64,000 nt of DNA. Origin: Gorsachius magnificus. Taxonomy: Eukaryota; Chordata; Aves; Pelecaniformes; Ardeidae. The position numbers and the translations under genes are program-made. Location of the stretch: positions 157,797,895-157,861,894 of the forward strand of contig CM067082.1 in NCBI GenBank assembly GCA_034008185.1, in the 5' to 3' direction. Below, piece by piece: positions 36,141 through 46,754 of this stretch (the first letter of the stretch is position 1; each line of letters begins with the position of its first letter). The notes beneath the pieces are model-generated. The model saw nothing but the letters and a program-made list of their open reading frames with translations. It ran no database searches and was not told where the DNA came from.

Positions 36141-36341
36141 TGTGAGCAGGGTAGTGAAACCCTGGAAGGGGTTGCTCAGAGAGGGGGTGGAGGCCCCATC
36201 CCTGGGACCATTCCAGGCCAGGTTGGCCGGGGCTGTGAGCAACCTGATGTGGTTCAAGGTGTCCCTGCTGCTGCAGGGGGGTTGGGCTGGGTGACCTCTG
36301 GGGGTCCCTTCCCACCCAAACCATCCCATGATTCTATGATT
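36141..36341 (+). mobile_element. CR1 3' fragment
   Basis: Sense fragment: GTGAGCAGGGTAGTGAAACC, then GAGAGGGGGTGGAGGCCCCA, GGTGTCCCTGCTGCTGCAGG and tail CATGATTCTATGATT. Same type as the copy at 28938. Confidence 0.92.
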
Positions 36342-37340
36342 GTCTTGGGATTTGTCTTTCCAGGAGGCAACCATGGGAAAGCAAAAATACCTCCTTCCAT
36401 AGAGAAGGGAAACTCAAACTGGAGTCATTTCTCTCCATCTCAGCCCACCACAATTACACACGGGGCAATGGCTGATGGCTGGTTTCACTGGTGGCCTTGA
36501 TGAGCATGGAGTCGTCTAACAGGAGCACATGGGCTCATGTTACGCAGCCTTTATCACTATAAAAAAAATTAATTTTCCTCCTAGACAAATCAATTCTTCT
36601 AATAAATTTCACCTTTTTATAGCCATGGATTTTTTTTTTCCCCAAGGCCAGCCCCAAGTACTTCAATCATCTCATCCCCAGACTAGCACGAGCCATGGGA
36701 ACTGACCTTGCCTTCTCCCAGGCAGCTCATCAGTAACGTCTGAGCCTCGGCACATCTTTCTTGGCCGCTTTTAAAGCATACTCCAATATTTAGTGCTAAT
36801 GTTTCACCTGCATATTAATGCCTCAAATTTTATTACTCCGTGATCATAAAACCCCAGCTGCTGATCGTGGCCCCAGCCTTCGTTATTTTACCCTGATGAA
36901 TTCCTGGGACTAAGTCCAGCATTGCTTAGTGCAGCCAGTCGCTCAGTCGGCGTGTGGAGACAGCCCTCTACAGCTTGCTGGCTAAATTCATTTACTCACA
37001 TGAAATATTTTCACTCAGCTGCCAGCCAAGCTCTTTTCCTCCTTCAGTCGAAATCTCCAGGGCAGCCGGGAAGGCAGCGTGGTCAGAGACCGGGACACAG
37101 GGATCAGATGCACCTATGGCCAGGCCAGCCTTTAAGTACAACTTTGCAAACCTGGTTTGATTTGGGGCACCAGGATTTCTCCCTTCTCTGCCCCTTTTAC
37201 TGCTCCTGCTGAGCAGGAGAAACCTTACAAGACCATGGCTGAGGAGCAAGAGGGGAAGAGAAGGGACCAAGTCCAGTCCTAGCATTTCCTGAGGTTTCTT
37301 CTACTTTGGGCATAGGATGCACTAGCATTTGGTGGAGTTA
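36342..37340. other. Unique interval, AT-rich in part
   Basis: No exon or repeat recognised. An AT-rich island at 36555-36640 and TAAT/ATTA-containing sequence at 36780-36910 may be regulatory. Confidence 0.5.
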
Positions 37341-37634
37341 GAATCACAGAATCATAGAATCGTTTAGGTAGGAAAAGCCCTTTAAGATCATCAAGTCCAA
37401 CCATTCCCCTACCCCTGCCATCCCACCCCCAAACCCTGGCCCTCAGCACCGCCTCTGCCCGGCTGTTAAATCCCCCCAGGGCTGGGGACTCGACCCCTTC
37501 CCTGGGCAGCCCCTTCCAGTGCCTGACAGCCCTTTGGGGAAGGAATTGTTCCCCAGGGCCAACCTCACCCTGCCCTGGCACAACTTGAGGCCGGTGCCCC
37601 TCGTCCCATCGCCCCTTCCCTGGGAGCAGAGACC
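37341..37634 (-). mobile_element. GC-rich CR1 copy, 5'-truncated
   Basis: Antisense tail GAATCACAGAATCATAGAAT, then the GC-rich body. From 37451 to 37630 it differs from the copy at 13334 by only two bases by eye. It is truncated after CTGGGAGCAGAG. Confidence 0.94.
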
Positions 37635-39918
37635 AACAACCAGGGAGAAGAAACCAAAAGTTTCCCTTACACCCTCCCCTTCTGTTCTCCCTGCCATTCT
37701 AATTAGACATGATGTGCCTCTCCAAGAACTCCCCCACCTTCAAGGTGGCCTGTCCCTGTGCTCTGCCACGGACAGCCCTGCTCCACCCCAATGATGGCCA
37801 TGGTTCCGCAGCAGAGGAGGGCTCAGGCACCAGGAGAACGGGGAGAAGCCCCTTGTGTTCACTGCATTTGCTGGTTCGATCCCCAATAGCAAGCAGACTG
37901 GCGCACACACCGGCATTTCAAGGCATCTGCAAGCATGGAAGCAAAGAAATGCAGCCTTTTGCCCCCCATCAAGGTGCTAATTCTTCATAAACCCTTTATC
38001 TGGATCTACTTAAATTACTGAACCTGCTAATCAGTTAATTATACAATTCAATTGACTGTAAATCGAGTTGTCCCGCAGCTAATGAGAAATGACAAACGTG
38101 GTGTTTGTTATTGAGTTGGAGCTGGATGACTTAGCATGGGGTGGCGCAGGCTGGTGGCAAGAGGGGCTTGTGGTGGCAACCATCTGGGGACAATCAATGC
38201 AGAGCTGGTAGAGGCCAAGGGGAAAGCCAGGTGAGGTAAAAAGAAAAGTCTTTGGAGCCTGAAGGGCAATGTGGTGGGAACATGGCGCACCCCATCCCCA
38301 TACTGGGATGCTGGATGACCCCACACAATCTTCCCCATTTCCAGTGCTTACAGAGCTATGGACCAAGGCCTCTCAGGATCATCCAAAGGACATGTTCTTG
38401 ACAGCCCAGCCCTTCCCGTAACATCAGCTGGCATTAGATGGGTGGTGGTAGAGAAAAGCATGGGATCACTCCTCTCCTTGCCTGCTTGCTGGGTCACCTC
38501 CCCTGCCAGGTTACTGGAGACCTCCTCCAGCAACCCGCTCCCAGCCCTTGCCTTGAGTTTGGGCAGCTCCATGCAAATCATAACTCAGACTTTGCCCTGG
38601 AGTCCTGCTCTTTGACAGAGAGCATGGATGAGAGGGTCTGGATTTGTTCCTGCTACCATGGAGCAGGGTGGTGACCACAAGTTGATGATGTGAATCCATC
38701 TTCCATCACTGTCTCTGACGTGTGCTGCAGAGATCCTGAACAGGCAAGACATTGAACACCCTCTCTTCATCTCATCTCTCTTTCCTCTCCCCACCCAAAG
38801 AGCACCTCAGTGCTGGTGATCCCCAGGGGAATCCTAGGTGCAGAGCCATTCTTCTGCATGAAGCAAGTTCAGATGTCCCCCACGCTGGTCCCTCAGTCCT
38901 CTTGCTGGTCCCTGAAGGATGTAGCACTTACCAGGTCGACAGAGGGTGGCTGAGCTGCATTGTACTGCTTCCATGAAAGGTCTTGATGTGGTGGGAGATG
39001 CTTATGTAGCTGACTGTGGTTCAGCAGCATGGCTTCTCGTTCATCAGACTGAGGTCAAGCCATTGACTTCAAACAAGCCACAGGAATGAGTGGGGGAAGA
39101 TAGAGCTGCTGTGGGAGGAGGTATGACCCAGAGGCAGGATAGGCTGGTGATCAGGACAGTAAGATGGGACTCTGGAGGCTTCCTTTGGACTCACCAACTC
39201 TGCCACTAAAACTCTCATGTGACAAGACAGATCCTTGGAGATAAAGGGGTGCCAAACTTCCCACTAAAAGCCCACAAAAATTAGGCTCCAGGATGTCTGA
39301 GCTGACCTAACTACCTCTGCCAGCTCACCATCTCCAAAAAGGAGGTCAGACAACACCTTGACTTGGAAGAGGCACCTGGAGGTCAAAGCATTAAGCCTTG
39401 GGAGGGAGTATGGTACACAAACTGGTGGAGAAACAGCAACAGGGATCAGCAAGCTACTGGGAAAGTAGTTTCTTCTGCAGTTCACAGCTCCCTCCTCTTG
39501 GGTATGGATAGATGTTGGCTGTGGTTACTAGAACCACTGTTTCTGATCCATTTATCTGATAGCTTGGCACACATCTAATTAAAACACAGGGCTGATACTC
39601 AGCTTTTTCACACTGCCAGTTTTAGTGAAGAAGGGCGATTCAGGCACGTCAAAGCATAAGCCAGCCAGGAAATACAAGCTGCATCCTGGAAAGAAAGCAG
39701 CCAGGGAACTGAAGAAGGTGTTGTCTTCAGGTTGGACCCAAGGGGGACAGACTGAGCAGTGTAAGAGCGAGATATGGACCAGAACTTGCTGGCTGGTGTA
39801 GCTTGCCACCGGAGGCCCATTGGAGAGAAGGTGCAGCCCTGGGGCTAAATGAGGCAAGGCGTGCTTGCTCTTTATGGTGGGGATTTTCAAGAACATGGCA
39901 CTTTCTCAGCATTTTCTT
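37635..39918. other. Unique interval with candidate conserved island
   Basis: An AT-rich TAAT-containing island at 37975-38105 stands out. Otherwise no gene or repeat recognised. Confidence 0.5.
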
Positions 39919-39993
39919 TATGCAGGAATCTGAGCTTCAAAGGCAGCCTCGGGGCTCCTCCCGGGTAAGGAACTTTCTTATGCAGGAATCTGA
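39919..39993. repeat. 15-bp direct repeat, 60 bp apart
   Basis: TATGCAGGAATCTGA occurs at 39919-39933 and 39979-39993, preceded in both by a TTTCTT-like stretch. The second copy borders the purine satellite directly. Confidence 0.92.
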
Positions 39994-39994
39994 T

Positions 39995-40335
39995 AGGGAA
40001 GGGGAAGGGGAAGGGGAAGGGGAAGGGGAAGGGGAAGGGAAGGGGAAGGGAAGGGAAGGGGAAGGTGGAGGGGAAGGGGTGGGGAAGGGGAAGGGGAAGG
40101 GGAAGGGGAAGGGGAGGGGAAGGGGAAGGGGAGGGGACGGGGAGGGGAGGGGAGGGGAGGGGAGGGGAGGGGGAGGGGAGGGGAGGGGAGGGGAGGGAGG
40201 AGGGAAGGGAGGGAAGGGAAGGGAAGGGAAGGGAAGGGAAGAGAAGAGAAGAGAAGAGAAGAGAAGAGAAGAGAAGAGAAGAGAAGAGAAGAGAAGAGAA
40301 GAGAAGAGAAGAGAAGAGAAGAGAAGAGAAGAAGA
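39995..40335. repeat. 341-bp purine satellite (GGGGAA, GGGGA, GGGAA, GAGAA)
   Basis: The plus strand is all A and G except T at 40066, T at 40080 and C at 40138. Unit type shifts along the array: GGGGAA at the left, GGGGA from about 40138, GGGAA near 40203-40240, then a near-perfect GAGAA array to about 40330. The long plus-strand Gly/Glu/Arg-rich frame and the minus-strand Pro/Ser/Leu/Phe-rich frame across it are translations of the satellite. Confidence 0.97.
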
Positions 40336-42572
40336 CGGAGATTATTAAGGTCCCCGTCACTCTGCCACCCATCCTTTCCACCCCTTGATGCTGGTGGACT
40401 GTTGCAGTTGCTCTGAGAGTTTGTGGAGGGAGAGTTATCTCACACCAATGACACAGAGGGCTTTTACACATTGGAGCTGAGACCCTGACCAGGAGCCCCC
40501 ATTCAGTAGGGAGACAACACCAACAGTGGAGTAGCGGGAGGATTTCTGCATGGGGACATGGGTAATTTAGCTTCCTTTTGTTGCTGGGACATTGTGAATG
40601 CATTTCTAGATGTATCCAGTCTTCAGTAGACTGGTGTTCATTGCTCATACCTAGGTGGGTGAAGTGTGATGGAGTGGGTCTAATTTCCAGGTTAGAAGCA
40701 CATCAGTAGGTAAACTCTTCCATTTTCTGGCCTTGCATAATCACTGTTTAGAGGTTTCATTGTGCCAAGGGTTCAAATGAAACCCCAATCCCAGGAACGA
40801 TTGAACACTGAAACTCTTTAGGAACATATTAAAGGCAGGAGGTCCTTCAAGCCCCATTTCTTCTCTGTACCAGCATCATTTCTGACACACCAAGGCCTGT
40901 GAATCTTACCGCTGTTCCTAAGCATGGGAAAGCAAAAAGATTGTTATTTATATCAGACTTTTTAAAAGATTGCTTTCCCTCCCCTACTGTCTCCTCAGCT
41001 GTCCCTACAGCTCCAACCAGATGCTCTATAATAAGAGAGGAGGCTTTGAGTCTGGAATATTTGCTAAGCAGAAAGTCTGGCTGACTGGCTTTTGTTCCCA
41101 TGAAAAACTGAAGTGAAAAAAGGGAAAGTGCTTTAATTTTCATTGAATTTCTTGCTTCTGAATTTTATCAGACAAATTGATTGTAAAAACCATGCGTGAG
41201 TCGATGGATCAGACTGACTGTTCTCTGGGCTTTTCTTTTTCTTTGGATGGCTGAAAAGAAGATCAGAAATACCAGTTTCAGTTCGTTTCTTTTGATTTCA
41301 GCCAGCTGAGAAAAAAACAAACAAAAAAAAAATTAGCCAGCTTAAAAAAAAATATCTCTTATAAAGAACAAGCATGCCATGGAAATTTCCATTTTGAAGT
41401 ACAAGGTTTTGTATCAATAATAAGGACCTTTGCCATCTTGCAGCCTTAGACAAGGCGTTGGTTGTCTTGGCTTCTCCACAAGCTTCCTTCCCACAGAGGA
41501 GCAAAAAGATCAGGGGCTGCTGATGTTCCTGGCCCCTCTGGCCATGTCCCCGCCATCTGTGAGAACGTCTCCAAGACCTAGGGTGCCCAACCTGGGTCTC
41601 TGGAACTTCATATGGATGCTGGGAGAGAATACGGGAAGGTTGTCCCAAAAGGTTAGCCCAAGGAGGGGGAAGAAGTGGACACCAATCAGCAATGGAAGCC
41701 TTTAGGGTGGAGAGGAAGAGAAGGGTGTGAGCTTTCAGAGGAGTGAAGGTCTGAGACATTTTCCCAATGGGGATGGGTTTGCAGGTAGGATTTGAGACGT
41801 TTGCTCAAGGGTTTGCAGGACTTGACACCAATGACTTCTACTCCTACGGAAAAGGAGAACAAGTTATCGTAGCCTGCCGCGCTGGGAACGGTAACTAACA
41901 ATGAATAAGGACTTGATTAATAGCAAAGAGCCTGGGGCCAGGTAGCAAAGATTAATAGCTGCGTTCATTAAGATTATTTCCACTGATGTTAATTAAAATG
42001 ACAGAAGCGGAACAAGAACTTCAGTTACTTCGTTAGGTCAGCCTCTCCTCGGCAGACAAGATCTTGAATACGGGGCATGGCTCTTAACTGTTTAAGAGAT
42101 CTATGCGTGCCTGATAGATGCTGTGGGAATCTACAAGGAATGAATTTCAAAGGGAAGACTCTACAGTTTGCCCCTTGTTGGTAGAATTCTGCCATTGCAT
42201 TGTATTAATAATAAATAGAAATTAAGTCAGTCTCCTCCTGCCAAAGCGTTCACCAGGGTGAAGAATGGCTGAAACTCCTGAGTCCAGATAAAGCCCAGAA
42301 GAAAGAATGGGCAGAACACTCACCCTAAAATACTGCTCTCCTCCCCAAAATCCACCATTACATAGGCTTCTGTAACCAGCTCGCTATGTTCTCAAGTCAA
42401 TGAGCAGCATGAAAATATAATTCCCAGCTGACTACAAGAAAAATTCAAGGGCACTTGAAATTTTCTTTATATAGCGCTTTACACCACCATAAGCTATGGC
42501 ATCGCGCTCCTCCTAAGCACTCTACATTTGGCGAATGTATTTTCACTGAAGGTCATTTTTAATGTACTCATA
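40336..42572. other. Unique interval with candidate conserved island
   Basis: No exon or interspersed repeat recognised. A-rich patch at 41308-41352. An AT-rich island with several TTAAT/ATTAA motifs lies at 41885-42030. Confidence 0.5.
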
Positions 42573-43102
42573 TTGATCTGAGGGCTGGAGCCCCTCTGCT
42601 ATGGGGACAGGCTGGGAGAGTTGGGGGTGTTCAGCCTGGAGAAGAGAAGTCTGCGGGCAGAGCTGAGTGCGGCCGGTCAGGGCTTCAAGGGGGCCCAGAG
42701 GAAAGGGGGGGACAAGCTTTTTAGTAGGGCCAGCTGGGACAGGACAAGGGGGGAAGGCTTTAAACTGAAGCAGGGGAGGTTTAGACTGGATCTAAGGAAG
42801 AAATTCTTTCCAGTGAGGGTGGTGAAAGCCTGGCAGGGGTTGCCCAGAGAGGGGGTGGAAGCCCCATCCCTGGGACCATTCCAGACCAGGTTGGCCGGGG
42901 CTGTGAGCAACCTGATGTGGTTCAAGGTGTCCCTGCTCCTGCAGAGGGGTTGGGCTGGGTGACCTCTAGGGGTCCCTTCCCACCCAAAATATTCTGTGAT
43001 TCTGTGATTCTATGATTCTGTGATTCTGTGATTCTGTGATTCTGTGATTCTATGATTCTATGATTCTGTTATTCTGTGATTCTATGATTCTATGATTCTA
43101 TG
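42573..43102 (+). mobile_element. CR1 fragment with expanded octamer tail
   Basis: Sense copy from GATCTGAGGGCTGGAGCCCC to a tail of 14 consecutive octamers (42991-43102), mixing ATTCTGTG and ATTCTATG with one ATTCTGTT. Most copies here have one to four. Body type matches 18927 and 28938. Confidence 0.95.
42621..42962 (+). pseudogene. CR1 ORF2 C-terminal remnant (113 codons)
   Basis: The frame reads [17 protein letters not shown], then [39 protein letters not shown] and [18 protein letters not shown] before a stop in the 3' region. It covers only the last part of ORF2. An insert-like AAGQGFKGAQRKGG replaces the usual sequence after the [10 protein letters not shown] position, where a rearrangement joins to the DKLFSRA segment. 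No catalytic residues are present. Confidence 0.8.
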
Positions 43103-43664
43103 ATAGGAACCTCGGTGTTGCCACCCCAATTAAGGAGGGTTATCCAAAAGGCTGATGGGGAGAGCACGGGGGTTGCTTGGAGCTGGAATCATTAAAGTCA
43201 AGTAGAAAAAAATAGGAAACAAATAATAAAATCAACTCAGCAGCCCACATGCCTTCCACCAGGGAAGTGTCATACCATACAGAGGCTTCATGTTGCACAA
43301 AAGAAAAGGATTCAAGGAGCAAATTTTGCAGCAGAAGAGGAAAGAAGAAAAAGGGCTTGTTGGGAACACAGCGCAGAGGTGCTGGCTGGAGGAGTGGGTC
43401 TTGGTTTCATTTCGTATGAGAAAACCAGAAGTGTTATGGCTTCATTCCCTCCTGGTGCTGCTCATGGACTTTCTTCCCCTCTTCTGCACCTCAGGACCCC
43501 TTCCACATCCTTCTCCTGCCCTGGGACAAGGGAGGGCAAGGGGAGAGGAAGAGGATCCCCATCTTGCTCTTCGTTTTAACCATCTGGCAACAAAGTCAGG
43601 AGACTGCTGGGTTATTTTAATAATTTTGGCAAGTGTGGGTCACCTACCCCTGGTGGGGCCGGAT
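43103..43664. other. Unique interval
   Basis: No gene or repeat recognised. Confidence 0.55.
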
Positions 43665-43851
43665 GAATCATAGAATCATAGAATCACCTCGGTTGGAAAA
43701 GCCCTTTAAGATCATCAAGTCCAACCGTTAACCTAGCACTGCCATCCCACCACTAAACCCTGTCCCTAAGCACCTCATCTCTCCTTCTTTTAAATACCTC
43801 CAGGGATGAGGACTCCACCACCTCCCTGGGCAGCCCATTCCAGAGCCTGAT
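43665..43851 (-). mobile_element. CR1 3' fragment
   Basis: Antisense tail with two octamers, then CTCGGTTGGAAAAGCCCTTT and CTCCACCACCTCCCTGGGCA. It breaks off after CATTCCAGAGCCTGA. Same type as the copies at 211 and 7753. Confidence 0.93.
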
Positions 43852-44204
43852 GCACTCAGAAAGGAGCCAGGGAGCCAGGGAGCAGAGCCATCACTTCCAC
43901 TGGGTAGCAGAAAATTTACCCACTTTGTAACCAATATGCCAGCATCTCTTGTCATATAAAAGGGCAAACCACACGTGAAGGGGGCAAGAAAGGCTGAATT
44001 TTGGTCACATCACACCCATTTTTGTGGCAGGAGGCTTTCCATGCAGTCACTTGCCAGGCCACATCCCTGTGACGGGGCAGGACACACAAGGACACAGTGG
44101 CCCCAAGTACATTTGGACCATGTCGAGAGGCTCCTGCTCCCAGTCAGTGTTGAGGTGCAACGTGCACCCGCTGGTGCAAAGCCTCCAGCCCAGCGCTTCG
44201 CACC
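43852..44204. other. Unique interval
   Basis: Nothing recognised until the degenerate minisatellite begins. Confidence 0.5.
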
Positions 44205-44447
44205 CAGCTCGGTGCATCACGCACATTACCAATAGCACAGCCCATTGCACATCACCCGGGACATCACACAGAGCCTGGGGCATCAGACTCAGCCCAGGAC
44301 TGGAGCACAGCCCAGGGCATCGTGCACAGCCCAGTGCATCCTGTCCAGCCTGCTCCATTACTCGCAGCTGGGTATATCACACACAGCTCAGTGCATCCCG
44401 GCACGTTGGGCACAGCCCGGTGCATCCCACACGGTCTGCTGCATCGC
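44205..44447. repeat. Degenerate minisatellite, left part
   Basis: Imperfect units of about 20-22 bases built on CACAGCCCAGTGCATC, for example near 44318-44340 and 44411-44428. The array resumes at 46129 after the LTR insertion. Confidence 0.75.
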
Positions 44448-44580
44448 TGCCGTGGTTTAACCCCGGCTGGTAACTGAGCCCCACACAGCCACTCCACAGT
44501 CCCCCTCGGTGGGATGGGGGACAGAATCCAAAGAGCAAAACCGAGAAAACTCATGGGTTGATAGAAAGACAGTTTAACAG

Positions 44581-45682
44581 TGTATTGGGTTTCTGTGGCA
44601 AGGTCTTGGTAGTGGGGGGGGCTACAGGGGTGGCTTCTGTGAGAAGCTGCTAGAAGTTTTGCCTGTGTCCACCGCTGGCCAAGGCCAAGCCAACCAGTGA
44701 CGGTGGAAGCGCCTCTGGGATAACATATTTAAGAAGGAAAAAAAACTGGCTGCACCTCAGTAGCCAGAGAGAGAAGAGAAGTGAGAGGATGGGAGAGAAA
44801 ACAGCCCTGCAGACACCAAGGTCAGCGAAGAAGGAGGGGGAGGAGGTGCTCCAGGTGCCGGAGCAGAGATTCCCCTGCAGCCCCTGGGGCAGCCCATGGT
44901 GGGGCAGGCTGTGCCCCTGCAGCCCATGGAGGCCCACAGGGGAGCAGATCCCCACCTGCAGCCCGGGGAGGACCCCACGCCAGAGCGGGTGGATGCCCGA
45001 AGGGAGGAGGCTGTGACCCCGTGGGAAGCCCACGCCAGATCAAGTTCCTGGCAAGCCATTGCGGACCCGTGGGGGGGAGCCCACACCGAAGCAGGTTTGC
45101 TGGCAGAACTTGTGACCCCACAGGGGACCCAACGCTGGAGCAGTCTGCTCCTGAGGGACCGCACCCCATGGAAATTATGGACCCATGCTGGAGCAGTTCG
45201 TGAAGAACTGTGACCCCGTGGGAAGGACTCACATTGGAGAAGTTCGTGGAGGACTGTCTGCCGTGGGAGGGACCCCATGCTGGAGCAGGGGAAGAGTCCT
45301 CTCCCGAGGATGAAGAAGCGGCAGAGACAACGTGTGATGAACTGACCCCAAACCCCATTCCTGTCCCCCTGCACTGCTGGGGGGAGTAGGTAGAGAAACT
45401 GGGAGTGAAGTTGAGCCCAGAAAGAAGAGAGGGGTGGGGGGAAGGTTTTTAAGATCTAGCAGTTTTTCTCCTCTCCTTCTCTGGTTTTGATTGATAATAA
45501 ATTAATTATTTTCAAGTTGAGTCTGTTTTGCCCGTGATGGTAACTGATAAAATGATCTCTCCCTGTCCTTATCTCGACTCACTAGCCTTTTGATTTACTT
45601 TTCTCTCCTCTGTCCGGTTAGAGGGGAGTGATAGAGCAGCTTTGGTGGGCCCCTGGCGTCCAGCCAGGGTCAAACCACCACA
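44581..45682 (+). mobile_element. Solo LTR family B, nested in LTR-A
   Basis: Starts TGTATTGGGTTTCTGTGG and ends CAGGGTCAAACCACCACA, 1102 bases with TG..CA ends. Flanked by a perfect AACAG duplication (44576-44580 and 45683-45687). Plus-strand signals are a TATA-like CATATTTAAG (44724-44733) and the polyadenylation signal AATAAA (45496-45501). This predicts an R region of roughly 740-770 bases, unusually long, occupied by GC-rich imperfect repeats. I recognise the ends from avian LTRs but give no family name. No viral genes remain. Confidence 0.92.
45010..45295. repeat. Imperfect ~50-bp repeats inside LTR-B
   Basis: Recurrent blocks of the form GTGACCCCGTGGGAA..CACGCTGGAGCAG start near 45010, 45057, 45108, 45165, 45210 and 45256. 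They create overlapping open frames on both strands (up to 205 codons on the minus strand) without recognisable domains. Confidence 0.75.
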
Positions 45683-46128
45683 AACAGGTACAGCAAAAGC
45701 CGTGCGTGCAAGCAAAGCAAAGCAAGGGATTCATTCCCTGCTTCCCATGGGCAGGCGGGTGCTCAGCCATCCTCAGGACAGCCAGGCTCCGTCACGCGTA
45801 ATGGTGACTTGGGCAGACACACGCCATCGCTCCCAACGTCCCCCCTTCCTCCTTCTTCCCCCAGTTTCCATACTGAGCATGACACAACATGGTATGGAGT
45901 AGCCCTTGGGCCAGCTGGGGTCAGCTGGCCTGGCTGTGCCCCCTCCCAGCTTCTTGTGCCCCTGGCAGAGCAGGGGAAGCTGAAGAGTCCTGGACTGGTG
46001 TAAGCACAACTTAGCAGCAGTTACACCATCAGTGAGTTACCAACATTCTTCTCACAATAAATCCAAACCACAGCGCTATGCCAGCTACTGGGAAGAAAAT
46101 TCACTCCATCCCAGCCGAAACCAGGACA

Positions 46129-46284
46129 ATCACGCACAGCTCGGTACATCCCATACAGGTCGGTGACATGGCACAGAGCTCATTGCATCACTCACAGCCC
46201 CGCCACATCACGCGCCGCCTGGTGTGTCGCACACAGCCCCGGCATGTTGTGCACAGCCCGACACAGCGCGTACAGCCCACTGCA
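46129..46284. repeat. Degenerate minisatellite, right part
   Basis: Continuation of the array interrupted by the LTR: ATCACGCACAGCTCGGTACA, then further CACAGC..CATC units up to about 46284. A C-rich run follows at 46287-46301. Confidence 0.72.
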
Positions 46285-46301
46285 GCACCCGCCCCCCCCC
46301 C

Positions 46302-46689
46302 CTGAGCACCCCCCACCCCTGAGCCAGGTCGGTGACCAACACGCCCATCGCCACGCCACACAGTGCAGCCCAGGCTGCTGAAATTCCTGGGGGTTCTGCA
46401 AAAATCCCTTGGGATGAGACTGGACAGATGCTGAGGAACCCAGGGGCTGTGAGCTGCCCCGCCTGGCATCCCCGTGCACGCACCCGCACACTGACAGGGC
46501 TGGTGACATTTTCAGCAGACCACACAGATTCGTAAAATAAGACCTAAACCTCACCAGACTCGGGCTGTAAAGTGGCTGAGAGTTTCTTGATGGAGAGAGA
46601 AAGATGTCTCAAGAGGAAACAGGGATCTCGGATAAGCCTTTCCCCCTCCTCTTCCCATTGACTGGGAAGGACTGTGGACTTCTCCAACT
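46302..46689. other. Unique interval
   Basis: No gene or repeat recognised. Confidence 0.5.
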
Positions 46690-46754
46690 TAATGGTTGGA
46701 CTTGATGATCTTCAAGGTCTTTTCCAACCTAAACAGTTCTATGATTCTATGATT
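46690..46754 (+). mobile_element. CR1 3'-tail fragment
   Basis: Short sense end: GGTTGGACTTGATGATCTTC, AAGGTCTTTTCCAACCTAAA and two tail octamers. Its 3'-end wording differs from all other copies here. Confidence 0.85.

Larger units (their letters stand above)
44448..46128 (-). mobile_element. Solo LTR family A (copy 3), split by LTR-B
   Basis: Left part 44448-44580 starts TGCCGTGGTTTAACCCC. The right part resumes after LTR-B and its target duplication at 45688 and ends GCCGAAACCAGGACA at 46128. Without the insert it is about 574 bases, matching the 572 of copy 2. Flanks are ATCGC (44443-44447) and ATCAC (46129-46133), a 5-bp duplication with one CpG-type change. The TATA-like stretch is mutated to TTTCCATACT (about 45866-45875) and the AAT microsatellite is missing. 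Confidence 0.92.

Noticed and set aside
39803..40648. Long frames (181 codons plus, 253 codons minus) rich in Gly/Glu/Arg or Pro/Ser/Leu/Phe
   Set aside because: They are translations of the purine satellite; stop codons are rare in such repeats, so the length is not evidence of coding.
42991..43102. Possible CRISPR-like or independent satellite array
   Set aside because: It is the octamer tail of the adjoining CR1 and has no spacers.
44757..45374. 205-codon minus-strand frame and overlapping plus-strand frames
   Set aside because: They lie within the GC-rich repeats of LTR-B, overlap on both strands and show no domain.
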